This document shows, one piece after another, positions 1 to 16,300 of a stretch of DNA of 64,000 bases (position 1 is its first letter; each line of letters begins with the position of its first letter). A model generated the notes under the pieces. It saw nothing but the letters and a program-made list of their open reading frames with translations. It did not search any database and had not been told where the DNA came from. Source of the stretch: Tenrec ecaudatus (taxonomy: Eukaryota > Chordata > Mammalia > Afrosoricida > Tenrecidae); NCBI RefSeq assembly GCF_050624435.1, contig NC_134530.1, forward strand, positions 143,446,721 through 143,510,720, read 5' to 3'. A program made the position numbers and the translations under genes.

Positions 1-183
1 CCTGCCATCATCCCACCTCATGGTATGTTTTAAAATGTTTATTGGGCAAGTCTCCGTTCAATCTACATTGCCTTCCTCTCTGTTGGGACCCCTTGTTGGG
101 CTATCCCCGGCCCGTTTTGCCCCCTCTCCACGGCCAGGTGAGGAGTAAAAATCCTTCCCAGGGCTGCCCGTCCCCGCTCGTAA

Positions 184-2571
<2,388 letters not shown>

Positions 2572-2785
2572 GCACTCCAGCTGTCGGCTCTCAGGCTTCA
2601 GTTTCTGCCCGCCTCAGCCAGGAAGCCAAAACTACCTGTCGCCCTGCCCCATCTGACTGCATAGCTAAGGGGACCGCCTATGACGGATGCACAGTGCAGA
2701 TGTTCCCATCTCTCCGCATGGGCATAGGCTCCAGTCACTGGTGACTGACAATGCCAAGTAATAAAGCTTCTGGGGAAGGCTCCAC
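2572..2785 (+). terminator. SARS1: SARS1 3' UTR and poly(A) signal
   Basis: A short 3' UTR follows the stop codon. A canonical AATAAA lies at 2760-2765, with T/G-rich sequence after it, so cleavage should fall near 2780. Confidence 0.85.
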
Positions 2786-3039
2786 ACTCTCCCTCCGTCT
2801 TCTTCCCTGGCAGCTGCCCGGGGCCTGACTGGTCTCTGCTCTCCTTCCACATGAGCACCTTCTGTTCAGCAAGTCAGAGAGCCTTGGAGAAGGTAGTGAA
2901 AGCACAGGTGGACCCAGCGAAGGCTCAGGGACAGCGAACATCTCAATTCTTAGGGACACAAGCTTCCAGGACGAGGGCCAGCCACTCCCATACACCTGGT
3001 CCCTGCTGGAACGCAGTGAGGTAGGACAGGTTTGTGTCC

Positions 3040-3212
3040 CCGAGTCAATCCGGACCGACTCACAGGGGCCTTGCAGGCTCTCCTCCTGGAGAGCGCCAGG
3101 AGGGCTTTCCTGGGCTGTAAGTTCCCAGGAGCAGATGGCTAGGTCTTTTCTCCTGCTGAGCAGCTGACAGGTTCAAACGGTCCACCTTTGGCTTCCTTGC
3201 CCCAGCAGGGCT
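3040..3212 (-). repeat. AfroSINE fragment (antisense)
   Basis: Reads antisense as the 3' 'cgagtcaatccggaccgactca' end, then the poorly kept middle, then the 'gacaggttcaaacggtccacc' box-B side. This is the afrotherian tRNA-derived SINE layout. Confidence 0.6.
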
Positions 3213-3423
3213 CCTGGCACCAGCCTAGGGTCCAGACTTGGTGTGAAGAACCTCTGAGCACTTCTGTTCACAGAAAGGGCTCCCTCCCAGCAAAGGCAGG
3301 GAGCTGCGAGGCCTCAGTAGGAGAGACGGTGCTGAGTTCAGGAGCATCCCTAGATTAGATTAGGTCAGGCACCAACTGCTTCTCCCTCTCCTGCCTTACC
3401 AAAGCGGGGGACCACCTACAGGA

Positions 3424-3570
3424 AAAGCCAAACTCACTCCATCGAGTCTATTCTGACTCACCGAGACTGGGGCGGACAGGGTCCAACTGCCCTGTGGGTT
3501 CTGGCCATTGATCGAGAGGGTGGGTCCAGCCCATGCGGACACACAGAGTCCATTCTCGCACAGGTGAGCG
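3424..3570 (-). repeat. AfroSINE 3' fragment (antisense)
   Basis: 'aaactcactccatcgagtct attctgactca' is the reverse complement of the AfroSINE 3' end (tgagtc-gaat-cgactcgatggcagtgagttt). It is followed by the 'actgccctgtgggtt' middle. Confidence 0.65.
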
Positions 3571-6500
3571 AAGCCCCCAGGAAGTACAGGACCTCCACAT
3601 GGCCCACTCAAAGTGGGAGTGTGAGGGTCTAGCAAACGGGAGTAAATGGCCAGGAAGGAAAGGGAGCAGGGAGAAAAGAAAGAAGGAGAACTCCCCAGAT
3701 GCCATAAGGAGAGGAGCCCCCTGTCGCCCTAATAGTCACTTGGCCCTCTCTGCGAAGGCTGCTGTTTAAGCTTTCATCCTGCAATCTACAAACTCTTCCT
3801 TTTAATAACACCTTCCGTTGGTGTGTGGCTTCTGGCCTGGGAGCCTCAAGTACTTCCTGCAGAAGATCCCTTTTATCTCCGTCACAGTCCCAGAAGGTAG
3901 GGTGGGGACATGATTACACCTAGCCCATCACTTAGAAGGGAGGCGCGACAGCATGGCCAGCTGGAAGCTCGCAGGCTCTCTGGGCTACACGTCACCCATC
4001 CCAAGCAGCTCCATCTTCCCTGGGTTTCTGCTGGTAATTGGCACTGATCCTGCTAAGCTTGTTGCTGGCAGACCCTTGTCAAAACCAGGCGCCTGAAAGG
4101 CTGACCAGGATGGTCGCTGTGCCAGCACAGGGCCCACAGGCCTGTTTCGCAGTTGTCCACTGCCCTTGGCATGGGGGTGGCAAAGCCGGGCAGAACCAGA
4201 CAGCGCACTGCTACTTGTAGTTCATCGGGGCAGAGCGCACATTCCCCTCGCGCTGACCGGCCTACAGAAAGGCAGCTTACATGGTGAGCAGCAGGCTCTT
4301 TTTTTATCCCCTTGGATTTGAACTTCCATTGGGTGTTGGAGTTAGAGAGGCTTTCAATGGCCCGGCTCTGTTTTCTCCTCAAGCCTGACTGGGTCACCAG
4401 TCCTGGGACCCTTCTGCCACCAGGAGGCACTGCACTGCTCGGTCCTGAAAGCAGTGTGGGAGGCAGGAGCCCCTGGGGCCCTGGCCTGCCTCCTGGCTCC
4501 CCCACCACTGGCTGACTTAGCCCTGGCTCACCCTGGCCTCCCTGCTACTTTATGCAGGGAGCCTGCCCTGTGCTACCGCAGCCAGGCTCCCGACACCAGC
4601 CTTGCTTTCCCGGCCTGCGGCTGGAGTAAACCCAAGTAGAAGTCAACTGGCCTGGGCAACTGACTAGTCGGAAAGGAATGAGGGGAGGCACGTGACTAGG
4701 CCAGTGAAAGGTGCAGTGTGGACAGGCCGGCAGTAGAAAGTCTGCCCTCCTCCCTGAAGCCAGAAAAAGCCACAGTTCATTAGGGTGAAGACAAGGGTGG
4801 CCTGTAGCTGGGCCCCCTCCCTGCCGCTCACGCCAGGACGCACGCACAAGCAGGCAGGGCTTACACACACACAGACCCCGTCTTTGGGGAGAGGCGACTT
4901 GCCGTCCTCCCTGGAGCTGTGGGATAGGGCTGATGCAAGCCTGGGTGAGGACGGCCGGCAGGAAGCTGAGCACCTGGAAGCAGCCCAGGTGCCTTGACTC
5001 CACCCTGGCAGTTACCTGCACAGCCCACGATGGATGATGCCCTCATCCCTGGCACCTTGACCTGCCTGTCTCCAACCTCAGCTATCCAGGTTACCTCAGT
5101 TAGCAAACAACCCCCACAGGGAGTGGAGTGAGTCAGAGCCTGGGTCCCTCACCAGCCCTTGGTTCCCACACCCAGCAACTTGGGGCCCACGATGCTGTCT
5201 GGGTTCTCTAGGATAGAGGGGACAAGGGGGCCGGCGTGTGGCCTTTCTGCCACAAAGTGTAGACAACTCAACAAACGTCCAGGGAAACATTCTGAAAAGC
5301 CAGGGCAGCTGTGGGGGGACAGCTCTCTGTAAGACCCAGGAGTGGGCTGCTGGCTCCTAGCCTAGAAGGACCCAAACACCCCCATGGGGACCCACGTTCT
5401 CAGTCTGTTCTGCTGTTCCTTCCCCTGAAGCTTTTTCCGGTTTCCCCTGGCTCCCCAGAAGGTCTCCCCAACCCCTCCCCCTCCCACCGGGCCTGGGGCG
5501 ACCCTGGCTGCACTCCCAGGCTGTGGCTGACAGACAGAGCTGGGATGGGCCCCAAAGAAATGCACTGCATGTCAGAGCCTGTGCCAGATGAGGGGCCTGC
5601 CACCTCCCAGCATGGGGTTCCCCAACAGCAGCTCCCAGGTACCTGCCAAATGGGAGTGCACCCCTGCAGTCATACCCAGCAGGCTCCTTGTGGGGCTGAC
5701 ACCACTACCTCTGACATCGCCCCTTTAAGAGCCCCCCCCCATGGGGCGGGGGGTGCTGCAGGCAGGTTCTTGTTGCAGAAACCCAGAAATGTGCAGTTCC
5801 CCTGCGACCAGGAAGGAAAGGCAACCTGGGCACCGATGCTGCGAGTTTTCAAGCTCCAGCCCAGAGGAGAGCCTGGGGACAGAGGTAGGGGCCCAGGGAC
5901 CTCTGCTTCCGAGCCAGCCCCCATTTCTGGAGGGATGTTCTCTCTAGCTGCTCTGATTGGCTGCCTCAGAAGCTCTGCAATTTGGAGAGCAGGTCCTGGT
6001 CCCTCCCTAGGACTGCAGGTGCCCCTCCCCCGCACAAACTCATGTGCAGAAATGGTCGGGGATTTGATTCTCAGGGAGGTGTAAATTGGTGATGGATGAC
6101 CTGACCCCTAGAGGACTTGCCCTTGCCGAATACTCAGAAGAAACCAGTGCTTCAGGGCCCACAGAGAAGGCTGTGAACCTCTCCCCTCCATCTTGTCTCA
6201 GACTCCCCTCCCCCACCCCACCCCCTGCGGCTTGCAATGTCTGTACCCCCCAAACCTTGGATCTCATGACACCGCATGTCCTCCAAGACCGGCTCCTCAG
6301 CTGGCCCTCTGCAAGTCCCCACCTTCCTCTGCTTCCCTCTGGGCACCAGGCACCAACAGGACCTTATTTCCCCACCCTAAACAGCCTGCCTGCTCCCTCT
6401 GAGCCCCACCTGACCCTGGCCCTCAAAGATAAGCAGAAGATGGGCGCTTTGGCTTTGCAGGCTCTGCTACTCTCTAAACAACGTCCCTGGGCCTGCTGTG

Positions 6501-9500
6501 CCCACCCCTCTCAGAAGGAAGGGGTGTTCCAGGCAGCAAACAGCACATGCAAAAGTCCAGAGGTGAAGGAGAGGAGGGTGGTGGGCATGCAGAGAGCCAG
6601 GGAAGACTTGGGCTGGAGAAAGGAGCAGGGTGAGGACATAGCTTCTGCTTCGTGGAGATCCCACTGCCATAGGATCATGCCCTTGAGGGCCATAGGGTTA
6701 TTTTTCAGAAGTAGATCTCCAGACCTTTCTTCCTATTCTGTCTTATTCTGAAGTGCCACTGAGACACGTCCATCGTCGTAGCAGCACACAAGCCTCCGCG
6801 TGTGGTGCCCAGGAGTCACCGGACCACCACTGACCCCTAAGGAGACAGTGCCTGACCCTACATGCCAGCTCCAGAGGCTTCTTGCCTCTCCTCGCTTCTC
6901 TGCAGACTCTCCTGCCTCTACACGCCAGGCTCCCAAATGCATTCTCCCTCCTCCCAGCAGCACCAGCTCCAAGCTCCCAACACACACACACACACACAAT
7001 GCGCTTCTCCGCTAGAGTCTCAGCCCTGAGTGCCCAGATCTCTTACCTACTCTCTACCCATCCACAACAAGGCTGAGCAGCCACCTGACCGGCACCCCTT
7101 CACGGCAGCCCTCCTGAGGCTGGATCTTCACACACACATACACACACACACCTCCTGGACCACGACAGCCACCTCTGCTGCTCCATCCATCAGATGCCCG
7201 GTCCCTCTGTCAGGTCCAGCTGCCTCACTGCCCTGCAGAAGTGTCAGCCAGGTGGTCCAGTCCAGGCCATGCCCTCCCTGCCAGAATACTGCGCAGGCCC
7301 CTCCACCTACCCAAAAGGACAGGCATCTCAGCCAGAGTCCAGACTCATGGACACGGCCACAGTTCAGACCAGCAGGCCCTCCCCGCCTTGTCCCCACTGA
7401 GAGGGCCTGTGCTCCAGCCCCGCCCGGCTGGTTTTCGCCTGGTTTTCATCCTCAGACTTGCTCCCACCTTTCTGTTCGCTCTACCCCGAAGGCCTTGCCC
7501 TCCTTCCCACCTGTGCAACAATGCCCCCCCCAAATGCCGCCTCCTCTATGAATCCCTCCCCACGGACCCCCCACGCCCCTTCCTGGCTCTCAGAACACAG
7601 CAGCATTCTTCTCTGTCTCCTGAGGCTGGAGCTGGAGCCTCCATCATCAGTGTGCCCTCTGTACTGAGCCAGAAGGAAGCGGGGGGCGGGGGGGGGGCAG
7701 GCACAGCCCTGCCCAGATGCAGCTCTAAGCACCAGACCTCAGGTTCACTCTGATGTAATCGACCAAGTTCTGGCCGCTGGTACTTTGGGATTTGCCACTT
7801 GCAACTCTGCCCCAAGCTCCATCTCTTCCCTTCTGTGCTCAAGGGCCACACAACAATCTCAGCTGGTCTTAGAGGGGCCTTCTGAGCCACCCTTGGCAAA
7901 CAGAGCCTGCACTGTGGTTGGCCCTCTTGTCTGGATAAGCGAATCCAAAGGAAGTCTGCTTAATGGGGCTGGGACAGCAGACCCCTCACCGCTCTCACTG
8001 CAGCTGGCACTGGGAACGCAGGGTTGTGGTCAAAGTGAATGAGCTCCCAGAGACCCTGGCACCCCACCAGCCTGCGAGATGGGTTCTCCAGACAGGGAGG
8101 AACGAAAGCCCAGCTACTCCTGCATGCACCCATCCATTCATTCTTCCGCGTGTTCATTCATTCCATCCATGGCTCTCCATTCAAGGATGGCGCTAGATGC
8201 TGGCCGCACGTGGTTCGCTGGCTCTTGGAGCTTACCCCAGTACGTGAGACAGCTGACAACCAGGCACTTGAGCAAGTGAACACTGCTCGTAATTACAAAT
8301 CGTGAGACGAGCCGTGTTCCCGACAGCCGTGTTCAACAACTCGAAGAAGGAAAGCCGAGAGACCCAGAACCGAGTGAAGGACAAGGACGTGCAGGATAGG
8401 CTGGGCCACTTCCCACAGGGCTGAAGCTTTGTGGCTCGGGAGAAGGCAGCCGGGTTCTATTCAGGCTACAACCGCGCAGCGTGGCGCGGGGGCTGGCAGG
8501 ACGGCAGTCACCCACGCAGGTTTAATATGCCGCAGCCTTATGCTGTGAAGGCCTCCAGGAAGGGTCATCAGAGAAGAACCGGACAGCAGCTCATTCAACC
8601 AGAACACTGCTCAGCAGTCAGGGGTCCAGCGACCGGATGAGCGAGGCCCTGTGTAAACTTCTGGTTTGGAAGAAGTAGCCATCAAAGGCCTTTTGGAGAT
8701 AGCCGGGCAGTTGGACCAGATATTCGATGATAGTGGGAGTGGTCACCCCTCTTGTTGGCACTGGCAGCAGTGCTGTGGGTGTGGGGGGGACCCAGACTCA
8801 GGACCGGGGTCAGGGATCAGGGCCTGGCGAGGACACTGCTCTCCGGTGTGTGAGCTCAAGCAGCAGCTCTGCACGGAGGGAGGGGAAGGCACCCAGGTGG
8901 TCAGTGTACCGCGCTCTTCGTTTCCCTGTTGCGGGAAAGTTTCACATTTCCACAAAAACACATTTTAAAACAAAGCAAAAATGGTGAATCTTAAAAAAAA
9001 AAAGATTTCTCAGGTTGCTGAGCGAAGATGGTTTTGGAGGGGCAGGAATCAGGTGAGAACTCCACAGAGCCCTGATTGAATCGCCTGGGAGGGCAAGGGG
9101 CACCTCCCAGCGGTGAAGACAGACAAGAAGATGGCTGGCGGGCTGGGTGCTGCGTGGTGAGCCAGGGGGAGCAGGGACAGATTCCTAGGGCTTCTGGTCT
9201 GTCCTGGGTCAGCTAGCTTCTGGTCACCACCACACACCCTCACACACACCACAGGGGAGCGAAAGCCCATTTCTGTGCCCCTGTAGAAAGCACCACCGAG
9301 CCCCAAGCAGGACTGCTGCCAGGACCTCTGGCCTCTCCCTTCTGCCCTGTGACCTGCTCCTGCGCCCCCACCAAAGAACATCCTGACCTTTGCCTCCTCC
9401 AGCGGCCTCACTCCACACCCCCTTTCCCAAGCAGACCATTGGTCCAGAATCTCGGCCCACCAGGCCCAACGCACTTTCTGCTCTTGGCAACTCTGTTCAC

Positions 9501-9595
9501 AGCAGGGGTCACTGGGCTGTAGCCCAGTCTCTGCTCCTCTGCCCCTGCCCTGGTGAACCGTGCACAGTCCATTCATTCATAGTACACCACTAAGG

Positions 9596-9700
9596 CCGCG
9601 GACGCTAGAGCCAGATCACCTGGGTTCGAATCGCAGCTCTGCCGTGTACTAGCTGTGTGATCTTGAAGCACATGCTTAGCCTGTACTACATGACTCTGCT
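9596..9700 (+). repeat. MIR SINE
   Basis: 'agagccagatcacctgggtt' and 'gaatcgcagctctgccgtg' followed by 'tactagctgtgtgatcttga' match the MIR consensus head and core well. Confidence 0.85.
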
Positions 9701-10408
9701 GAGCAAATTTCTCAGGCCAAGCAAGCAGCTTCTGATTCTTCGCTATGAAGCCCAAGACCCACTGCCTCCAGGAAGCCCTTTGGGATTTCCTCCACCTACC
9801 CACCCCCTACTGTTTCTTCTTCTGAATCCCTTTAGCCCTTTTGCCCTCACTTGCTCCTGGCGTCCTTCATCCTTGTTAGCTTGTTCACATGGGAGCCAGC
9901 AGCACACCCTATCTAAACTTGGGAGTCCCCCTCAACTTGGGGGACCCTCAGGAAGAGCTGGCCAACAGCCCTAGGGCCATCCCAGTCTCCCAGAGACTCC
10001 ATCAAATGGGAAGCCCCTTTTAACAGATGCAGGAACTTGCTGCTGCTCTGCTCCAGTTTGGGAGGGAGGACTGGGGTTCCTGACAGCTGGAAAGTCCTAT
10101 GAAGCAGGCAGCCAAAGGACACACTTGGTGTAACCCCTCGTTTGAGACACCTGGTGATGTACTACAAGTCCCTAGATTACAAACAGCCCACTTAAGGACC
10201 AGTCGGGAACTTGGCCCCTCGTGTTGTGTAATTTGCCCTTACTGGGTGAAGAATTATGGCGCTGGCAGAGTATTGAACGTACCGTGGACTGCCAATAGAG
10301 CAAACAGATCCTTCTAGGAAGAAGTACAGCAGTGAGCTCCTACGAGGCAAGGATAGGGAGACTTCGTCTCACGTTTTTATTTTGCACATGCGCAGACCTA
10401 GACTGGTG

Positions 10409-10540
10409 TGTTTCTGAGGCTATAAATCTTTAACGGAGCAGAAAGCCTCACTTTTTCCTGTATAGCAGCTGGTGGCTTCAAACTGCTGACCTTGTAGTTA
10501 GGAGCCCAGCGGGTAACGTATGTCACCACCAGGACCCACT
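10409..10540 (-). repeat. AfroSINE 5' half (antisense)
   Basis: Contains 'ggcttcaaactgctgacctt', a box B complement, and ends at 'caccaccaggaccc', the reverse complement of the AfroSINE 5' 'gccctggtggtgcag' head. Confidence 0.75.
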
Positions 10541-12639
10541 TCTTGCACTAAATTATGTCTCCGTGCACACCTTAACCGACAAGCCTACACATCGAAGTTC
10601 AAGACATTATCAAGGAACCCTCCCTTTGGTCACCCCAGGACTATCATCTCAGAAGATTCCCTCCTGCCTTTGGGAGGTGGCAGGACCTGAGATGGGGGAG
10701 GATGGGAGCTACCTTCCTCCGATCTATGGCCCTGGGAGCAAGAACTGAGGGAACTAAGGACTATTTGCAAATGTGCTTGAGAAAGAAGGGAGACGCTCCT
10801 TGTCCCCCACCCTCCTCTCCAACCTGTAGGCCCTTGGGCAAAGCAGCCTTTCCCCTGGAGGGGACCTCCTGTCCCGTCGGTGCCTTCTATGGCAATCCCC
10901 TGCCTCTGAGCCCAGCTGCAGGGTCACTACTCCACGATCCAGAGCGAGGGCTGCTTTCTCTCCCACCCAGCAAGCTTATTGGAGCTCCTAAGGGAGAGCG
11001 ATGAAAGGAGAGCCGCAGGTCCTCCACGTGTTTGCTTGGGCCTTCATCAGAAACGAGAGTCTCATTACCCAACTCCAATTCAGGGCATAATTAACAGATG
11101 GTATAATTTCCGAGCATTCCCCGCGCCACATGGCTATTAGGTGAGGTGCCCACGCAACCCCTAGATCCTCCCAAATCACAGAGTCAAAGGAAATCCAGAG
11201 CGGGAGGGCCCTGGGTGGGTCACCATGCCATCCTCTGGAGCTACCCTGGCCGAAGAAGCGAGCTCATCAAATGGGTGGGTGTTATTCCCAAAGCATGGGT
11301 CCTCCTTCCACAGCTGGGCTGCTAAGACCGTCTAACCCTAAGCCCTCCTGCTATAGACAAGGCCCATCTTTTTCTCTTCTCCCCGGTGGAGAAAGCCCAC
11401 CTGTGATTTCCCAACCTTGATTTCACTGAGCAGCCCGAGGGAAGCTCTCTGCCTTCAGCCCTTGAGACCCAACGGCAGTCACAGAACCCCTGCTAGAGAA
11501 AGACAAGGTGGGCTTAGAGGGCAGAGGGGGTCTGGCCCAGTGCTTTTCAAACAGGTTCCTCTATGGGTTGGGGGGACAGTATGGCCAGATTGGGGCAGCA
11601 GGGGGGGCATAGGGCTGGGGAGGAATGGTTGTGATCCTGATACACACACACCCTTCAACCCAGCAGTACCACTGCCACCGGTTGTATTTGTGACTAGGGT
11701 TCCATTGCGAAACAGGAGTTTGAAGACCTGATTCAATGTCCTCGTTTTACAAAAAGGACATTGAGGTACAGGCATTTGGACCAAAGGCATACAACATGGA
11801 GGGGGCAGCTGGGACTAGACACCAGGTCTGCTCCCTCTTACCACCCAGGATAATGGGGAGCCTGGGTAAGGTATAAGGGTGAGAAGGCGCTTAGGCTCAC
11901 CCTCCACCTCTCTTGCCTGGCTCTGCGTGGTCTATTTTCCATGTCTGGACCTCTGAGGACTCCTGCAGCCTGCAGGGCCCTTTCACTGGGCAGCCTGTGG
12001 ACCTACCTGGGCTATGAAGCCGCTAGGAGCCTGGTGTGTGTTGGGGACGTTTGCTGGTCACAGAGCTGCGAGGGCGGGCCAGCTGGACAGCGAGGGATAT
12101 CTAGGACTGGGCAGAGATTGTCTCTCCAGACAGGAGACGAGGCAGCGAAAAACCCCGGGTTCTAGACAGGAGCTTTGGACCCATTGGGTTAGCAAGTTGG
12201 AAACCCCATCCGCTCCATGAAAGACGTCAAGTTTTGTAAAGATGTCGAGTCTGGTAAAGACAGGCGTAGTTTCAGAAACCCACAGGCGAATCTCTGCGCT
12301 GCCCTGCAGGGTTGCTGTGGGCCGGAACCCATTTGCCTCCCCCTGCAAAACCCAGGTGGTATCTGCCCGTGGCTAGATCCCAAGAGGCCCTAAGTGGGGT
12401 CCTTGTCAGACCATGACCTCCCGCACCAAGAAGAGGGTCTTGTGCCGCAGGACCTTCCTGTGGAACCCCAGGGAAGTGGGTGGGGGCGGGGCTTCCTACT
12501 ACCACCCATTAAGGGGGCCGTGAGGTGGAGACTCCGTTTCTGAGAGCCCTTTCACATGCTTTGAAAACCTCTACGCACATGTAGGGTAACGCCACCCTTG
12601 TTACCATCTGCTCTGTGGGTTCAAATTGTTGCTCCCTTG

Positions 12640-13385
12640 CTTGGTTAGGGACCCGGCAATGGCGCGGAGGCGGACCTGGGGTCACTGGACTTCAGGGTCT
12701 GGCGGCTGGAATCCTAGAGCCTCGGCTGCGGGGGCGGGTGCACGGTGGGACCCACTTCCTCCGGCGGGGGGGGACCGGCATCGCCGTTTTAAGGGCGGCG
12801 GCGGCGCGAGCAGGTCTATGATAATGAGCCGCCGCCGCCGCCGCCGCCGCCGTCGCGCTGCAGAGCTCGCCTGCCCGCCCGGGAGGCGAGGGAGCACGGG
12901 GCTGGGCCCGGGGCCGGGGCGACAGGCAGCAGCCGCGGCGGGGACGCGGGGTGCGAGCGGACGGCGCGGGGTCATCTGGGACGGCCGGGCCTGGCCGGGG
13001 TCGGGGCGGGCCGCTCTGCGGGTGCAGGTGGGCGATCCCGCGGGGGCGGAGAGGGCGCCTGGGAGCGTGGGGCCGGCAGGGCCAGGGGCGGCGAGGGGCC
13101 CGCGGGCGCAGGTGGAGAGCCGGCAGCGCAGGTGGAGGCGCGGCGGCGGCCCGCGGTGATCGGGTGACCTGGGTGCGGGCCCGCCTCGGGAGCTGCGGGA
13201 GCCTGGGCGCATCGGAGGGCGCAGCGCCGGGCCCAGCCGATCCACAGAGGCGCAGGCCCCGTGGGGCGCACGGGCAGCCCCCGGGGACCGGCGCCCCAGC
13301 CAGGGCATGAGGCGCGGCGGGACCAGCAGGAGCTGGAGGAGGAGCCGCCGCCGCCGTTGACCCGGCCGGCCGGGAGCTGGGAGAG
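12640..13385 (+). promoter_or_regulatory. CELSR2: CELSR2 CpG-rich promoter and 5' UTR region
   Basis: Very GC- and CpG-rich block ending at the CELSR2 start codon. It includes a (GCC)n run at about 12828-12853, several GGGCGG Sp1-type boxes and no convincing TATA box. Such a block is typical of a CpG-island promoter. The transcription start cannot be fixed by eye. Long open frames on both strands here follow from base composition. Confidence 0.75.
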
Positions 13386-16300
13386 ATGCGGGGCCGGGCC
13401 GCTCGCGTCTCCCTTCCAACGTCGCTGCCGCTGATATTGCTGCTGCTGCTGCTGCTGCCGCCACCGCTACTACTGGGAGATCAAGTGGGGCCCTGTCGCT
13501 CCCTGGGGCCCGGGGGACGAGGCTCGTCTGCGGCCTGCGACCCCGTAGGCTGGCTCTGTCCAGCCTCCTCCTCGAACCTCTGGTTGTACACCAGCCGCTG
13601 CAAAGCTTCGGGAACCGAGCTGACCGGCCACCTGGTGCCCCACCACGATGGCTTGAGGGTCTGGTGTCCAGAAACTGGGGCCCACATTCCCTTGCCGCCA
13701 GCCCCTGAAGGCTGTCCCTGGAGCTGCCGACTCCTGGGCATTGGAGGCCACCTCTCTCCACAGGGCAAGCTCACCCTGCCCCATGAACACCCATGCCTAA
13801 AGGCCCCACAGCTGAGATGCCAGTCCTGCAGGCTGGCACAGGCCCCAGGGCAAGGGACAGGGGAAGAGTCAGATGGAGAGTCTCTGGGTGGACGTCGAAA
13901 AAGGAATGTGAATACAGCTCCCCAGTTTCAGCCTCCCAGCTACCAGGCCACAGTGCCAGAGAACCAGCCAGCAGGTACCCCTGTGGCCTCTCTGCGCGCC
14001 ATCGACCCGGATGAGGGCGAGGCCGGCCGGCTAGAGTACACCATGGATGCCCTCTTTGACAGCCGTTCGAACCACTTCTTCTCCCTGGACCCTGTCACTG
14101 GTGCTGTGACCACCGCTGAGGAGCTGGACCGAGAGACCAAGAGTACCCACGTCTTCAGGGTCACGGCCCAGGATCACGGCATGCCCCGCCGCAGTGCCCT
14201 GGCCACGCTCACCATCTTGGTGACGGACACCAACGACCACGACCCTGTCTTTGAGCAGCAGGAGTACAAGGAGAGCCTCCGGGAGAACCTGGAGGTGGGC
14301 TATGAGGTGCTCACCGTCAGGGCCACTGATGGCGACGCCCCACCCAATGCCAATATCCTGTACCGCCTGCTGGAGGGGACCGGGGGCAGCCCCTCGGAAG
14401 CCTTTGAAATTGACCCTCGCTCTGGGGTGATCCGAACCCGCGGCCCCGTGGACCGGGAAGAGGTGGAGTCCTATCAGTTGACAGTGGAGGCGAGCGACCA
14501 GGGTCGAGATCCGGGTCCCCGGAGTGCCACAGCCGCCGTTTTCCTCTCTGTGGAGGATGACAATGACAATGCCCCCCAGTTCAGTGAGAAGCGCTATGTG
14601 GTCCAAGTACGGGAAGACGTGGCCCCAGGGGCCCCAGTACTCCGGGTCACGGCCTCCGATCGGGACAAGGGCAGCAACGCCCTGGTGCACTACAGCATCA
14701 TGAGCGGCAACGCTCGGGGCCAGTTTTACCTGGACGCCCAGACGGGGGCTCTGGATGTGGTGAGCCCCCTGGACTATGAGACGACCAAGGAGTACACCCT
14801 ACGCGTGCGGGCACAGGATGGCGGCCGACCCCCTCTCTCCAACGTCTCCGGCCTGGTGACGGTGCAGGTCCTGGATATTAACGACAATGCTCCTATCTTC
14901 GTCAGCACCCCGTTCCAGGCCACCGTCCTGGAGAGTGTCCCTTTGGGCTACCTGGTCCTTCACGTTCAGGCCATCGATGCCGATGCTGGTGACAATGCCC
15001 GCCTGGAATACCGCCTCGCTGGGGCCGGGCACGACTTCCCCTTTACCATCAACAATGGCACAGGCTGGATCTCCGTGGCTGCCGAGCTGGACCGGGAGGA
15101 GGTCGATTTCTACAGCTTTGGGGTCGAAGCTCGGGACCACGGCAGCCCTGCGCTCACTGCCTCAGCCAGCGTCAGCGTGACCGTCTTGGACGTCAATGAC
15201 AACAACCCCACCTTCACTCAGCCCGAGTACACAGTGCGGCTCAACGAGGATGCGGCGGTGGGCACCAGTGTGGTGACAGTGTCCGCCGTGGACCGGGACG
15301 CCCACAGCGTCATCACCTACCAGATCACAAGCGGCAACACCCGCAACCGCTTCTCCATCACCAGCCAGAGCGGCGGGGGGCTGGTGTCTCTCGCCCTGCC
15401 GCTGGACTACAAGCTCGAGCGCCAGTACGTGCTGGCGGTCACTGCCTCCGACGGCACGCGGCAGGACACAGCGCAGGTCGTGGTCAACGTCACTGACGCC
15501 AACACGCACCGCCCCGTCTTCCAGAGCTCCCACTACACGGTGAACGTCAACGAGGACCGGCCCGCCGGCACCACGGTGGTGCTGATCAGCGCCACGGACG
15601 AGGACACCGGCGAGAACGCCCGTATCACCTACTTCATGGAGGACAGCATCCCCCAGTTCCGCATCGACGCGGACACAGGGGCCGTCACCACCCAGGCCGA
15701 GCTGGACTACGAGGACCAGGTGTCCTACACGCTGGCCATCACGGCACGTGACAACGGCATCCCCCAGAAGTCCGATACCACCTACCTGGAGATCCTGGTG
15801 AACGACGTCAATGACAACGCCCCCCAGTTCCTCCGGGACTCCTACCAGGGCAGCGTCTATGAGGACGTGCCCCCCTTCACGAGCGTGCTGCAGATCTCGG
15901 CCACCGACCGAGACTCCGGCCTCAACGGCCGCGTCTTCTACACCTTCCAGGGGGGCGACGACGGGGACGGTGACTTCATCGTGGAGTCCACGTCGGGCAT
16001 TGTGCGGACGCTGCGGAGGCTGGACCGGGAGAACGTGGCCCAGTACATCCTGCGGGCGTACGCAGTGGACAAGGGAATGCCCCCGGCCCGCACCCCCATG
16101 GAGGTGACGGTCACCGTGCTGGACGTGAACGACAACCCCCCGGTCTTTGAGCAGGATGAGTTCGACGTGTTTGTGGAGGAGAACAGCCCCATCGGTCTGG
16201 CCGTGGCCCGGGTCACAGCCACCGACCCCGATGAAGGCACCAATGCCCAGATCATGTACCAGATCGTGGAGGGCAACATCCCCGAGGTCTTCCAGCTGGA

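Larger units (their letters stand above)
2786..12600. other. Intergenic region SARS1-CELSR2, no supported gene
   Basis: About 9.8 kb without a recognisable exon. It holds diverged AfroSINE pieces, a MIR, short CA microsatellites (about 6978-6998 and 7129-7152), a C-rich low-complexity area (about 6180-7600) and an L2/MIR3-like tail near 8130-8260. Long open frames here, for example 5311-6084, are proline-rich, lack family similarity that I recognise, and are best read as chance frames in GC-rich DNA. Confidence 0.7.

Noticed and set aside
5311-6084. 257-codon open frame upstream of CELSR2
   Set aside because: Proline/serine-rich, low complexity, no recognisable domain, no splice or promoter context. 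Expected by chance in GC-rich DNA.
8310-8640. Possible processed pseudogene (open frames after 'ttcaacaactcgaagaagga')
   Set aside because: No protein family recognised and no tail or target duplications that I could confirm.
12682-13761. 359-codon antisense open frame across the CELSR2 CpG island
   Set aside because: Ala/Pro/Arg-rich product of CpG composition; overlaps promoter and signal-peptide code in opposite sense.
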